In this document: in pieces, positions 8,562 through 17,790 of the stretch
How the letters are laid out: every line of letters begins with the position of its first letter
Position numbering within the stretch: position 1 is the stretch's first letter
Assembly (NCBI RefSeq): GCF_023074055.1
Contig: NZ_JADPKR010000104.1
Location: forward strand, 1 to 64,000
DNA length: 64,000 nucleotides
Direction of reading: 5' to 3'
Source of the DNA: Bradyrhizobium sp. 141
GTDB lineage: Bacteria; Pseudomonadota; Alphaproteobacteria; Rhizobiales; Xanthobacteraceae
Made by a program: the position numbers and the translations under genes
The notes under the pieces: generated by a model
Database searches by the model: none
Told to the model about the DNA's origin: nothing
What the model saw: the letters and a program-made list of their open reading frames with translations, nothing else

Positions 8562-10097
8562 TCAGTTTGCGCGCGACACCTCGTACTTCCGCCGGTACGC
8601 TGCCAAAAAGTCTTGATCCGCGCAGATGCAGCGCCCCGATGCATCTTTCGCCTTCGGATCATGAAGAAACTCCGCGAGTGGACGGAGCAGATTAATCCGG
8701 GTGCTCGTAGTTGGTGTGTTCAGTAGCCCCGAAGCGTGCTTTATGAGATCTGCCGCCAACATTATGCCAGCTAAAGCCGACTGAAACGACATGGGCACGA
8801 CAGCTCTAACAGGCTGCGCTCCGTCCGTCAGGCGCATAACCATTCCGCCGCAGATTGCCCGCTGATGAAAGGATCGGAGGGGCTGGCCGACGAACTCCTG
8901 AAGGGATTCAAAAGGAACGTTGCAGGCTTTCGCAACGCGCTCGACGAAACCCGCGTCCACCGGCCTGTCCGTTTGTAGAAGCACCCGGATCTCCTGTTTG
9001 GCCTCCGGCAACTTAAGCTCCTCAGCTATCCTCTCGTCCTCGTCCTTTATCTTTCCGTAAGGCAAGTAAAGGCAGGCCAAACATGCGCGACCGTCATCGA
9101 AGCCGTGGCGCGACACGCCGAGATCAGTCTCCTGCGTCCAGGCGTTTACAATCCACTTCGGCAACACTCCTTGCACGGCAATGCGGTCCGGCGCGTTGTC
9201 AAGTGCAACAGCGACCCTTTCGAACGTCCAATTGTTGCGCTCCTTCACATAGGAGTCCCATTTGGCAAAATGCGTCGACACTTCCAGCGTGGTGTCCGCG
9301 AGCGCTGCGCGTACGACGTCCACTTTTGGCGACCCAACATGACATTGGCCGGCTAACACGTAGCGCTGCAGATTCGAAAGATCGACTTCCTCATGGTCTA
9401 CCAGACGAAGCGATCCCTTCAGACCCACCGCGCGAGCCAAGGCCCAAATGGCGCCATTCCCTATCGCGCCCAGTCCGACGAGGTGGGTCTCGCCGATATC
9501 CGTTCCCTCCAAGCCCGGACCAGAATCACCCGCGCTGTGGCCGTAGGTCAGCATCGATAGGTCGATAAGTTCATCGGCCGCGCCGCGCTGCAACTGTTCG
9601 GCAAACACGGACCGAAAGACATTGGCTGCAGCGAAGCACGCAGCAGCTCCTGCACCGAACGGATTCATCGAAGTCCCGGAGCCAACCGGACTGCGGTTCG
9701 AAAGTTTGGCCCTCCATGCGTCAGAGCCGACGAAGAAAGTCGGACACCTAATGCGCGATGGGCTGCTTCCAACAACCACGGCGACTGTGATGGCCTTCCT
9801 GGCCTTAGCAAGCTCAATCTCCGGATTGATGGCTTTCGCCAGAGCCTCCAGGGCGGTAACGTGATCCTTCGCCATTGCATCTAGCGGTCGCAGCGCAATC
9901 GTCGGATAGAGACGCGACAACAGCCTGATGATCATATCTAGGCTGGCCTTGCCTTCCGGCGACTGCACGGCTGCGCCGTCGAAAGTCAGGCCGATCACCT
10001 GAGCAGCAAGCTTGTCCTCGAAGGCCGAAACTTTGAAGTTGATCAGTACCCGTGACGCCGCAGACGCCGCTCGGTCCATGAAGTTGGCCATGGCCAT
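8562..10097 (-). CDS. E1-like (ThiF-fold) Ubl-activating enzyme
   Basis: A 511-aa protein. Residues about 1-200 form an N-terminal domain without an obvious nucleotide site. The ThiF/E1 Rossmann domain follows: GLGAIGNGA (about 208-216) binds ATP and DHEEVDLSNLQRY (234-246) is the E1-type Asp/Asn/Arg segment. Cys pairs CLAC (339-342) and CIC (490-492) would make the structural zinc site seen in MoeB/E1 proteins, and Cys416 (RAICGG) is a candidate thioester cysteine. An inactive front half with an active rear half is the E1 layout described for bacterial Ubl defence operons. It starts 3 bases after the JAB stop. Role: adenylates the Ubl C terminus and passes it to the E2-like protein. Confidence 0.8.
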   Translation of the reverse strand: MAMANFMDRAASAASRVLINFKVSAFEDKLAAQVIGLTFDGAAVQSPEGKASLDMIIRLLSRLYPTIALRPLDAMAKDHVTALEALAKAINPEIELAKARKAITVAVVVGSSPSRIRCPTFFVGSDAWRAKLSNRSPVGSGTSMNPFGAGAAACFAAANVFRSVFAEQLQRGAADELIDLSMLTYGHSAGDSGPGLEGTDIGETHLVGLGAIGNGAIWALARAVGLKGSLRLVDHEEVDLSNLQRYVLAGQCHVGSPKVDVVRAALADTTLEVSTHFAKWDSYVKERNNWTFERVAVALDNAPDRIAVQGVLPKWIVNAWTQETDLGVSRHGFDDGRACLACLYLPYGKIKDEDERIAEELKLPEAKQEIRVLLQTDRPVDAGFVERVAKACNVPFESLQEFVGQPLRSFHQRAICGGMVMRLTDGAQPVRAVVPMSFQSALAGIMLAADLIKHASGLLNTPTTSTRINLLRPLAEFLHDPKAKDASGRCICADQDFLAAYRRKYEVSRAN

Positions 10098-10100
10098 CGT

Positions 10101-10589
10101 TCAATCCTCGATCGAAATCATCCGCGCGGCTTCGCCGGCGGTCAGGGCGCGCCATACTCCGCGCCCGTCAAGCCGATAGGACGCTATGTTCCCAAGATCG
10201 AACGGCGCCCGCGCGAAGTTCGGCACGACGAGCGACAGGCATCCTACCGTGGTGGCGATCGCGTACTCGTCGTCAGTGCTGGAATGATACGCTTGGCCGG
10301 GATGACTGTGAATCTGGGCAATGAGCGCAAGCTTCTCCGTGTAGAGCCAGACATTGATGCGATGCAGCTCTTCTGGGCCGGTCACGACGCAGACGCCGTC
10401 GCCCGTGCGGATGTGGCGCTGGGCAGGAATAAGGGTCTTGAACACCTGAAAGTGATGGCCCGCCTGCCGCCCTACCCAGAGGCCGAGACCTTCGTGTCCA
10501 TCGCGTCCTACCTTCCGCAAATGGGTGTGGAGCTCATCCACGCAGTTGCGCGGGACGGATAGCGCCGTCACGTCGGCGATTCTGATCAT
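10101..10589 (-). CDS. JAB/MPN-domain metalloprotease (deubiquitinase-like)
   Basis: A 162-aa JAMM protein when started at the ATG at 10589, which overlaps the stop of the previous gene (ATGA); a longer frame back to 10739 exists but would overlap that gene heavily. The full zinc motif is present: Glu33 (HEGLGLW) and H94-x-H96-x7-S104-x2-D107 (HSHPGQAYHSSTDD). In related operons the JAB enzyme trims residues after the Ubl glycine and can remove Ubl from targets. Here the Ubl ends in GV, so trimming one residue would expose Gly (inference). Confidence 0.85.
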   Translation of the reverse strand: MIRIADVTALSVPRNCVDELHTHLRKVGRDGHEGLGLWVGRQAGHHFQVFKTLIPAQRHIRTGDGVCVVTGPEELHRINVWLYTEKLALIAQIHSHPGQAYHSSTDDEYAIATTVGCLSLVVPNFARAPFDLGNIASYRLDGRGVWRALTAGEAARMISIED

Positions 10590-11197
10590 TCCGGTATCGC
10601 CGCCAGCGAGAGAGCCATGTTGATTGCGGGCGCCTGCGCCAGCACCTGATAATGCGCGAGCGGGTTCACCCCGTAGGCCCATATCTTTTCCAGAATGAAC
10701 GCCAAGGATCCTTCTCCACAGTTCCGATGCAGAAGCCATGAATCACCTGTATGTGCCGGATTGTCGTGGTATTCGCGCACGCCGGGCAGGCAGATAAACG
10801 GCTGATCCTCGAGACTATCGGCCTGAATCATCTGCGATGCCTGGACCGTACCCTGCTGCGCCATTATTGCGAACGCCTGTGGGCTCAGCCCGCCGGGGCG
10901 GCGAAGCATCTGAATCAACAGGGACTTGGCCGGGATCGGTTCTCGCGTAAAAGGGTCTACGAATGTGACGGAGGGGGGTTGAAGATCGTAGTTGGTGAAG
11001 TCCAGCACGACCGCAGCGACAATTGGAGATGGCCGCAGGTTGGTCGCCGCGAAGACCACCAAAATTTTCGGAAACTCCGCATCAAGCAGAAACCACCCCC
11101 TCTTGCGATAGGCTGCTTCCATGCTGCGATAATTGGCAAGCTCCCGTGCGAACTTAACGCGCGACACCTGGGGATCGACAGTCTGGAGGTCAGACAC
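10586..11197 (-). CDS. E2-like (UBC-fold) protein with a Cys-Glu-His-His motif
   Basis: A 203-aa protein starting at GTG 11197, which overlaps the end of the Ubl gene by 8 bases. Residues about 40-85 (FPKILVVFA, then VVLDFTNYDLQPPSVTFVDP) fit the central strands of a UBC fold with its proline-rich turn. Then come Cys136, Glu142, His144 and His149 in ICLPGVREYHDNPAH, which is the CEHH pattern of the family annotated as a predicted metal-binding domain in prokaryotic Ubl operons. Cys136 sits where an E2 active cysteine would be. It therefore could be the Ubl carrier, a metal protein, or both. A further Cys160 is present. Confidence 0.65.
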   Translation of the reverse strand: MSDLQTVDPQVSRVKFARELANYRSMEAAYRKRGWFLLDAEFPKILVVFAATNLRPSPIVAAVVLDFTNYDLQPPSVTFVDPFTREPIPAKSLLIQMLRRPGGLSPQAFAIMAQQGTVQASQMIQADSLEDQPFICLPGVREYHDNPAHTGDSWLLHRNCGEGSLAFILEKIWAYGVNPLAHYQVLAQAPAINMALSLAAIPE

Positions 11198-11483
11198 CGG
11201 CCACGCCGGCTTTAAGGCTCAGGAAAAGCGTCACTTGCATGTCAAATCCAAACTCGCCCACCTTCTTGTCCGGGTCCAGCAGCTCGCCCCCTTCGTTCTT
11301 AATTTCCCAGTTCTCGGGCGGTTGAGCCAGATTCTTGGTTTCCTCCAGCGCCTTTTGACGGATAACGTGCAGCGGCTGCTGCTCTAGGGCTCTGATCACG
11401 ACCGGCTGACCGTTCACGACCACCGTGATTTCGACGAAATTCGAGCCGTGATCGCTCCCCGGCTTTTTCTCGCTATCCTGCAT
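11190..11483 (-). CDS. Ubiquitin-like protein, DUF2604-type
   Basis: A 97-aa protein with a disordered first 15 residues and one beta-grasp domain (VEITVVVNGQPVVIRALEQQ to VTLFLSLKAGVAGV). The QPPENWE and LLD-KK segments and the LFLSLKAG end are typical of the DUF2604 ubiquitin-like family as I remember it. The C terminus is Gly96-Val97, so a free glycine needs removal of Val97. It is the first gene of an Ubl, E2-like, JAB, E1 operon with overlapping or nearly touching frames. Expected role: modifier attached to cell or phage proteins. Confidence 0.75.
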   Translation of the reverse strand: MQDSEKKPGSDHGSNFVEITVVVNGQPVVIRALEQQPLHVIRQKALEETKNLAQPPENWEIKNEGGELLDPDKKVGEFGFDMQVTLFLSLKAGVAGV

Positions 11484-11941
11484 TTTCGGTCCTCTCTAGG
11501 TGGGCAGCGCCCCCGGACGCTGCGAATCGATGCCGCCATTGTATGGGAGATCATCTCCGTCAACCAAGTGCTACAGACGCACTGAACTCGGGGGCGCTCG
11601 CATCCGCGCTGATCGGCCGAATCTAGGCCAGGCTCGCTAACCGGAGGGAAACGCTCCTCTCAAATCGCAGCGGGCGCGTGAAATCTGCGCAAATCAAATG
11701 AACGCGCGCCACGTTAAGCTCGGTTGCCCACGAACTTGGTGAAATGCAGCGCCGCAAAGAGGTAGGCTCGCCCTTTGAGAACAGGCTGAGAGCGCACGGC
11801 GGCACCAGAGCTGCCGGCGCGATTAACTGTCGCTGATGAAGCCTGGGACCAACCCGAACTTGTCCACAAACACTTATCGTTTGGAGGCCCGGCCTTTAGT
11901 TTTTGCTGCTAGCTTTGATTGTCTTGAATGGGGGGCTAATT
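11484..11941. other. Intergenic region between divergent Ubl operon and OLD nuclease
   Basis: About 460 bases holding the divergent promoters. No clean sigma70 boxes or repeats could be picked with confidence, and no regulator gene lies inside. Confidence 0.4.
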
Positions 11942-12712
11942 TTGAAGATTAAGTCTATTGCCATTAAGAATTTTCGGTCCTTCAAAAACATGGTGGTTGA
12001 TCTGGATGACTACACAGCTTTGGTGGGACCGAATGGCGCCGGAAAGTCCACTGTTCTTTGCGCACTGAACATCTTTTTTCGTCAGACGGAGGAAGCTCCG
12101 ACAAATCTCATCGAGCTCGACGCTGAAGATTTCCGCAACGGCAACACTAAACAGCCGGTTGAGATTACATTGACCTTCCACGATCTTGAACCCGAGGCGC
12201 AGGCGGATTTCTCCGAATACTACCGGTCAGGCATCTTGGTTGTATCAGCGCTTGCGGAATTCAGCGAAATCACACGCAAGGCAACGGTTCGCCAGTTCGC
12301 CAAACGAAGCGCAATGAAGGAGTTCAGTGAGTTCTTCCGAAGATTCAACGACGGCGCCTCTGCGAGTGAGTTAGCAGGAATCTATGAGGGCGTGCGAGAG
12401 ACTCACCCCGAATTCGGTCTTCCCAAGAAGGGGGGCAAGGAAGCCAATCGACAAGCGCTTCGATCATACGAAGAAGACCATCCAGAGCGGTGCGTTCTGA
12501 TCGATAGCGAAGATCAGTTCTACGGCTTCAGCAAGGGCGGCGATCGTCTATCCCGCTATATCCAGTGGGTTTACGTTCCCGCAGTTAAAGACGCGACGAA
12601 GGAAAACGTTGAAGGCCGCAACACTGCCCTTGGCAAGCTCCTGGCCCGGACAGTGCGATCAAAGGTGAATTTTGATACCGAGATCACCTCTCTCAGAGAC
12701 TCTACCCTCTGA
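11942..12712 (+). pseudogene. OLD-family ATP-dependent nuclease, N-terminal (ATPase) part of a frameshifted gene
   Basis: Begins MKIKSIAIKNFRSFKN at a TTG at 11942, with a G-rich ribosome-binding site just before it; a longer frame to 11903 is possible. The Walker A motif is GPNGAGKST (about residues 30-38). This is the SMC/RecF-like ATPase half of an OLD (overcoming lysogenisation defect) nuclease. The frame stops at 12712, and the rest of the protein continues in the +1 frame from about 12700. An intact member would be about 640 residues. No slippery heptamer is obvious at the junction (CTCTACCCTCTGACTC), so this looks like a mutation rather than programmed shifting. Confidence 0.75.
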
Positions 12713-13868
12713 CTCTTACAAGAAAATCATCCAGAAGCAGCAAACCGCGCTAGATGATCTCTCGCAAGCTCTGACGGCCAAGCTTGGTGAATGGGCACAT
12801 CCGGAGGCCGTTGCGCGGCTGGAGTGGACCGAGGATCCGGTCAAGTCCATACAGATAGCCGACCCTACAGCTCGGCTATTCGCGAGCGAGGGAGCCTTTT
12901 CAGGCGATCTCGCCAGATTTGGGCACGGTCTACAGCGATCGTATCTGCTGGTTCTCCTTCAAGAGCTCGCCGCGACAAGCGAAACGGCGCAGCCTCGGCT
13001 AATCCTCGGATGCGAGGAGCCGGAGCTTTATCAACATCCCCCGCAAGCACGCCATCTGGCCTCTGTTTTCAAGAAGCTAAGCCAGGGAAATGCGCAAATC
13101 CTAGTTTCGACCCATAGTCCGCATTTTGTATCAGGGCGACATTTTGAACATGTTCGTCTGGTTCGAAGGGACGAAACAAAAAGGGAATCCAGCATACGGT
13201 GGACAACCTGCGAAAAGGTCGTCCAGAGGCTATCGGAGATCTCTGAAGAGAAGGTGACGCCGATTGAGGCGGAGCGCGCGCAGCTTCATCAAGCTCTGCA
13301 ACCTCACATCAACGAGATGTTTTTCACCCAGAAACTGGTGTTGGTCGAGGGTCTGGAAGACACGGCTTACATCACCGCGTGGATGACATATTCACATCTC
13401 TGGGATGACTATCGCAAGTCAGGCTGCAACATCGTGGCCGCGAACGGAAAGAGTTCAATCATAGAGCCACTGCTCATAGCAAAGGAACTCGGCATTCCGA
13501 CCTTCGTCGTCTTTGATGCCGATGGGAATGAGCAAAACCCCGGTCGTCGAAATCTCCACAAGCTCGACAACCTGAAAATTCTGACGCTGTTGGGCGGCGA
13601 TATAAACACGCCTTTTCCAGGCAATCCGGTGTGGACCAGCAGCTATGCGGTCTGGCCCGAAAATCTTGGCTCAATCCTCAAGCAAGAAGCTGGAGCAGCG
13701 CTGTGGGACAGTGCCTATTCGGCAGCCACCAAGGGCTTGGGCAATCCGTCCGGCAGCTTTGTCAAGAACACCGTTCATATTGGCGATCATCTGACGATCC
13801 TGAGAGAGAAAGGCGCAACGATTCCCACGCTCGATCGGCTCTGTAGAGCGATTCTGGCGTTGGCATGA
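12672..13868 (+). pseudogene. OLD-family nuclease, C-terminal part (ATPase end plus TOPRIM domain)
   Basis: The downstream half of the split gene. Homologous sequence starts at about 12706 (SDSYKKIIQKQQ); the TTG at 12672 is only the formal start. It holds the ABC-type signature region (FGHGLQRSYLLVLLQELA), Walker B (LILGCEEPELYQHP) and the D-loop/H-motif (ILVSTHSPHFV). The TOPRIM nuclease follows: KLVLVEGLEDTAY supplies the Glu and FVVFDADGNE the DxD pair. All catalytic motifs are kept, so the lesion is likely recent. OLD-type proteins with various partners form anti-phage systems; here the neighbour is the Ubl operon. Confidence 0.75.
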
Positions 13869-13886
13869 GAGATTTGGAGAAGAATA

Positions 13887-14126
13887 ATGGACTACGTGAA
13901 AGTAAGATCCAGCACCGTCGGTGCAGTTGGATACGACGACTTTGCGAATGTCCTGGGCGTGCAATTCCTCAATGGCAGTGAATACCACTACTTTGCTGTG
14001 CCCAAGGTCCTGTTTGAAGGCCTCACAGCGGCTTCTTCGGTAGGCACCTACCTAAATGCATTTATCAAGGATGCCGTTACCAGTTCAAGCGAGTCAGATA
14101 AAGGAGCAGTTAGGAAGTCCCTGTAG
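13887..14126 (+). CDS. KTSC-domain small protein
   Basis: A 79-aa protein starting 18 bases after the OLD gene. VRSSTVGAVGYDD, LGVQFLNGSEYHYFAVP and VGTYLNAFIKD match the KTSC domain, a short domain of unknown function named after a conserved Lys-Thr-Ser-Cys tetrad in lysyl-tRNA-synthetase-associated proteins; stand-alone copies are common in mobile DNA. The ATG is preceded by GGAGAAGAATA. Co-transcription with the OLD gene is probable. Confidence 0.65.
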   Translation: MDYVKVRSSTVGAVGYDDFANVLGVQFLNGSEYHYFAVPKVLFEGLTAASSVGTYLNAFIKDAVTSSSESDKGAVRKSL

Positions 14127-14680
14127 CAGTCAACACTGCTCCGTGCTGGCTGCAAGTGTGAGAGATTCTTCAGCTTCACTGATAAAGAACCCCTATTGGG
14201 GAGGCGCGGGCGCTAAGTTTCCTTGGAAACATAGCGGTTTGCCCGAAGGCCCGTATGAGCAGTTTGGAAGCACAGAGACGGCTGCATCGGGGCTGATAAG
14301 CGATCTTGCCCTGACCGGCCTGCTGGACCCGAACCAGAATGTGGCTGGAGCGGATCCAGACAAGCCGGTGGCGCAAACTTCATTTTCCGATGCCGTTGAT
14401 AGGCTTTGGACTACGGGTGCGAGAGACCTGGACAAGCGTCTGAGCGCTCGTATGTGCATTTTTCACTCGCTATCGCCAGATCAATCCGACGCGAGTTCCA
14501 TCGAGAAGAAGCAAAGCGTGCGTAGGCGCCGGCTTCAAGTCGCTAGCTCCGTGAGAGACCAAGAATGGTCCGGTTCGAACGCCCCGTTGCGGAGACGAGC
14601 ACTGTTTGACACCCTTCGACATGAGACCCCGCGGCCATCTAAGGCCTACCGTGTGAGCTGAAGCACAGCAGAACTAATAT
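14127..14680. other. Gap without a recognisable gene
   Basis: About 550 bases. A plus-strand frame stays open across most of it, but it overlaps the KTSC gene out of frame and shows no recognised motif or ribosome-binding site. Confidence 0.35.
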
Positions 14681-15349
14681 TTACTCGGCATATATGATGA
14701 TCGTGATGAACTCGATGCGGTCATCCAGCAGTTTTTCCGGACCGTGAAGAACATCGCCAGAGAAGGTGAATGCGTCACCCGGCTCGACAAGAAAGGTTCT
14801 GTCGCCAAATCGGTACTCCATCCGGCCGCTCAGCATGTAGATGAATTCTGTGCCGGGATGCTGGAAACGGGGATAGCTCTCGCTCTCCTTGTCCATGTTG
14901 ATAAGGAAGGGTTCGAAGATCTTGCGCGGGCCCTTGTGATAGGACAGGAGGCGATAGGTGTGTCCGTGCTTTGTCCCTGAGCGGACAACCTCCATCTGGT
15001 CCGCGGCCTTGATGAGTTGGGCCTCGCCGGTCGTTTGCTCGACTTCTCTAAATAGGATCGACAGATCGGTACCCAACGCCGCGCAGATCCGCTCAAGCAT
15101 CACAAGGCTGGCGGTGGACTGACCATTCTCAAACCGGCTCAACATCGGGACGGAAATGTTTGCGGCCGATTCAAGATCACTCAGCGTCAGCCCCCGCTCT
15201 AGTCGAGCACGTCTGATGGCAGCGCCCATTCTCTCGTCGATGGGGGCCTTCGCGACGGCCGTCTCGGTGGGCGGAGCAATCTGCTCCCCCGCACGCGATT
15301 TCTTGGGCTTGTCCTGGCGCTTCTGACTTGCTTGCTTGCCTTTGCTCAA
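14681..15349 (-). CDS. XRE-family regulator with C-terminal cupin domain (copy 1)
   Basis: A 222-aa protein. After a Lys-rich tail, residues about 40-100 form an HTH_3 domain (IRRARLERGLTLSDLE, ISVPMLSRFENGQS), then a cupin sensor (about 140-220: PGTEFIYMLSGRMEYRFGD, VEPGDAFTFSGDVLHGP). The start is TTG at 15349 with GGGAGG seven bases before it. It is the last gene on the strand after the amidase genes (67-base gap), so it may be co-transcribed and autoregulatory. Regulators of this build (PuuR-like) usually sense an amine or amino-acid pathway intermediate. A close paralogue lies at 35034-35696, at the other edge of the catabolic module. Confidence 0.85.
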   Translation of the reverse strand: MSKGKQASQKRQDKPKKSRAGEQIAPPTETAVAKAPIDERMGAAIRRARLERGLTLSDLESAANISVPMLSRFENGQSTASLVMLERICAALGTDLSILFREVEQTTGEAQLIKAADQMEVVRSGTKHGHTYRLLSYHKGPRKIFEPFLINMDKESESYPRFQHPGTEFIYMLSGRMEYRFGDRTFLVEPGDAFTFSGDVLHGPEKLLDDRIEFITIIIYAE

Positions 15350-15416
15350 TTCGACGCCTCCCGCAGCCGTTGCAGGACATGACGTCTAAAGCGTTTTGCT
15401 ATCTAGTGACAGCCCT

Positions 15417-17738
15417 TTATCGCCATTGCTTCTCCTCGCTGATCCACCATCCCCCGGGCAGAGCTCCGGACTTTACAAATGCATCCACGACGTTCGCAAG
15501 AAGCCGCGACACGTTGTTCTCGAAGTTGTTCACCGGAAGTGCTTGGCCGAACGCGACAGAGCCCGCCGAGAAGACAGCGCCATCGTTGGGTGCAGTAAAG
15601 AAGGCCATGTCGGCCCGGACACGGTAATCGTATGAACCCGACAGACCCTCGAAAGCATAGTGGATCACTTCCGGGTTCACGAGATAGCTGTCCGTGTGGC
15701 CGCCCGAGGAGGCGATGAGCTTGACGTGCGGCGGCGTGCCGAGGCTCGGATCGCAGCGATCTAGGGCAACGCCAGCGGCGCCCCCATAGGCTAGGCCAAA
15801 GTCGCCGATGATCTCTCCATCGATACCTTTTGTGAGCCAGGAAACCGTGCGGTGATAGCTGTCCGGCATGCGGCGATAGAACTGACTTTTGCCGTATCCT
15901 TCCGAGATGAAGCCGACGCCGACAACCTTCTGTGCCGGCCGGCCCTGAGCTCGCCAGGCGCCGCCCTTCTGGCCATTGGTTGCCATGTAGTATTCGCCAG
16001 GGCGTGCATCCCAGGTCTTCCAGGCCGGGCCGAACTTGCGACATTCCATCACCCAGGGCTCGTCATGGCGGAAGGCGACGCTCCAATGGAAGCCGTTGCC
16101 ACCAAGGTAGACGTAACGGCCGCCCGCCGCGATATAGTCCTCCGTCGCATCGAGCATGCGCTCTGAGTAATATTCAGGATGGGTACCGGTAATGATGCAC
16201 GTGTACGGCTCGAGCGCGGCGACACCTTCCCGTTCCAGGTCCTCGTCGGTCATCACGTCGTACTCATAGCCCTGGTGTTCGAGCCAGGCGATGACGGAGA
16301 GATCGGCCGGGAATTGCCACGCAAGGTTCGTGCTCGACGAGCGATATTTCGGCCTCATGTTGATGATGGGCCGATGATACGAACTGTAGCAAACACCCTG
16401 TCCGTCGCCCCAGTGGTCGCAAGCTGAAAGCCCGAGCTCGTCGCGCTGGCCAAGCTCGATATCGATATCGGACAGCACTGGGGGCATGCCCGTGACTGGC
16501 TGGGTGATCGGCGCTTCCAGGCTCTGGCGCTCATTGGCATAGGCGATGTAGCTTGCGGTCGGAAACAGGAAGGCGATGCGGCTGGTCGGCCTCTTCGGGC
16601 GAACAAAAAACGGAATATAGTCTTCTACGAGCGCACGTCCTTGACGTGATTGAAGGCGAATGGCGTAAGCTCCGCTTCGCAAGGTCTCGGGGAGCTTGAC
16701 CGCCTTGGTCATATTCCAGTTGCAGTCCGTCAATGCATCCGCGTGAAACTCGATGCCGCCATATTCGTTTGGAGCCAGCCGAAAGCAGTCATTGCGGCCA
16801 CTCCAATTCCACCCGGTCTGTCCCCGTACCGGCCGGTTGTAGCCCGCCGCATGAAGCGCATGGGGGCCGACATCGGTCACCAGGTCGCCAATGCCCTGAT
16901 CGGTGTAGCCGGCCGCTGTGTCCCAATAAGCGACCATGCCATTTGACGGTGGCGTTTGCCCCGCTCTGATTCGCTCCAGCTCCCCCTCGGTCAGCACGCG
17001 ATCGAACAGGCCAGGCCGGTCAACCTTGCCGCAGTACAGTTGCGAAACGAAATGACCGCGCTGCTCCTGCCAATCTTGAGCTCCGCCGATCAGGAATGGC
17101 GTTGCGGCCAGATGCCGGGGTCGAGACTGGAAGGTCGCAGAGGCGCGCCCCTGGTAGTCGACCAGCGCCACCCGGCTCAACAGGCTGTTGTAACGGTTGA
17201 CGACGCCTTCGTGGTACATTGTTGCGCGACCCGACTTGGCGTCAAGGCCGGCGGCCACGAAGTACCACATGTTGGCCTGCAGCGGCACGCCGGTCTCAAG
17301 GCGCTCGACGCCGGCTCCCTGTCCGATCAGGAATTCGAGCCGGCCGGCCGCTGAAATGCCGAGGCTGAAGCCGCTGGCTTCCTTGTTGTCCCAGCGGCCG
17401 ATCAGGGACTGGCGACAGCCTGCTTGCGGCCTCGTCGGACAGAAAAACGCGAAGGCAGTGAAGCTCTCTGCCGGAGCCAGGCGCCGTTCGGGGTCGGCAA
17501 CCTTCAGGAATGAACCGACTTGCGTAAACTGCTTCCCGACGCGCCATGTGCTGTTTGCATCGCAGTCGATCTCTTCCTCGACGAAGCCGGGTCCGGACGG
17601 ATGCTGATCGCCATGGATCAGCCGCACCAGCTGCGCGCTCACCCGCTCTGTGCCCTCGGCATCGACATAGAACTTGATGAGGTCGCCCGGTCTGACCGAA
17701 AGCCTATCGGAGTAGCCGAAGAGCCTGCTTTTTGTCAT
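15417..17738 (-). CDS. N,N-dimethylformamidase-like amidase, large subunit (copy 2)
   Basis: A 773-aa protein like the large (beta) subunit of N,N-dimethylformamidase (about 760 aa). The N-terminal half contains a concanavalin-like/LamG-type region (WYFVAAGLDAKSGRATMYH); the C-terminal half is the catalytic domain. Iron-binding residues known for the family (two Tyr, one Glu) fit Tyr400 in TASYIAYANE, a Tyr in CYSSYHRP (451 or 454) and Glu522 in THPEYYSE. Reaction in characterised enzymes: dimethylformamide to dimethylamine plus formate. The real substrate here is unknown. It follows the small-subunit gene by 52 bases and is about 60% like its paralogue at 18183-20513 by eye. Confidence 0.85.
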   Translation of the reverse strand: MTKSRLFGYSDRLSVRPGDLIKFYVDAEGTERVSAQLVRLIHGDQHPSGPGFVEEEIDCDANSTWRVGKQFTQVGSFLKVADPERRLAPAESFTAFAFFCPTRPQAGCRQSLIGRWDNKEASGFSLGISAAGRLEFLIGQGAGVERLETGVPLQANMWYFVAAGLDAKSGRATMYHEGVVNRYNSLLSRVALVDYQGRASATFQSRPRHLAATPFLIGGAQDWQEQRGHFVSQLYCGKVDRPGLFDRVLTEGELERIRAGQTPPSNGMVAYWDTAAGYTDQGIGDLVTDVGPHALHAAGYNRPVRGQTGWNWSGRNDCFRLAPNEYGGIEFHADALTDCNWNMTKAVKLPETLRSGAYAIRLQSRQGRALVEDYIPFFVRPKRPTSRIAFLFPTASYIAYANERQSLEAPITQPVTGMPPVLSDIDIELGQRDELGLSACDHWGDGQGVCYSSYHRPIINMRPKYRSSSTNLAWQFPADLSVIAWLEHQGYEYDVMTDEDLEREGVAALEPYTCIITGTHPEYYSERMLDATEDYIAAGGRYVYLGGNGFHWSVAFRHDEPWVMECRKFGPAWKTWDARPGEYYMATNGQKGGAWRAQGRPAQKVVGVGFISEGYGKSQFYRRMPDSYHRTVSWLTKGIDGEIIGDFGLAYGGAAGVALDRCDPSLGTPPHVKLIASSGGHTDSYLVNPEVIHYAFEGLSGSYDYRVRADMAFFTAPNDGAVFSAGSVAFGQALPVNNFENNVSRLLANVVDAFVKSGALPGGWWISEEKQWR

Positions 17739-17790
17739 CTACCAACTCCAAACTTTTGCCGGCGTCTGTTCATTACATCAAAGGCGTGGA

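Noticed and set aside
12690..12715. Programmed frameshift in the OLD nuclease
   Set aside because: No slippery heptamer or downstream hairpin is evident at the junction; a mutation is the simpler reading.
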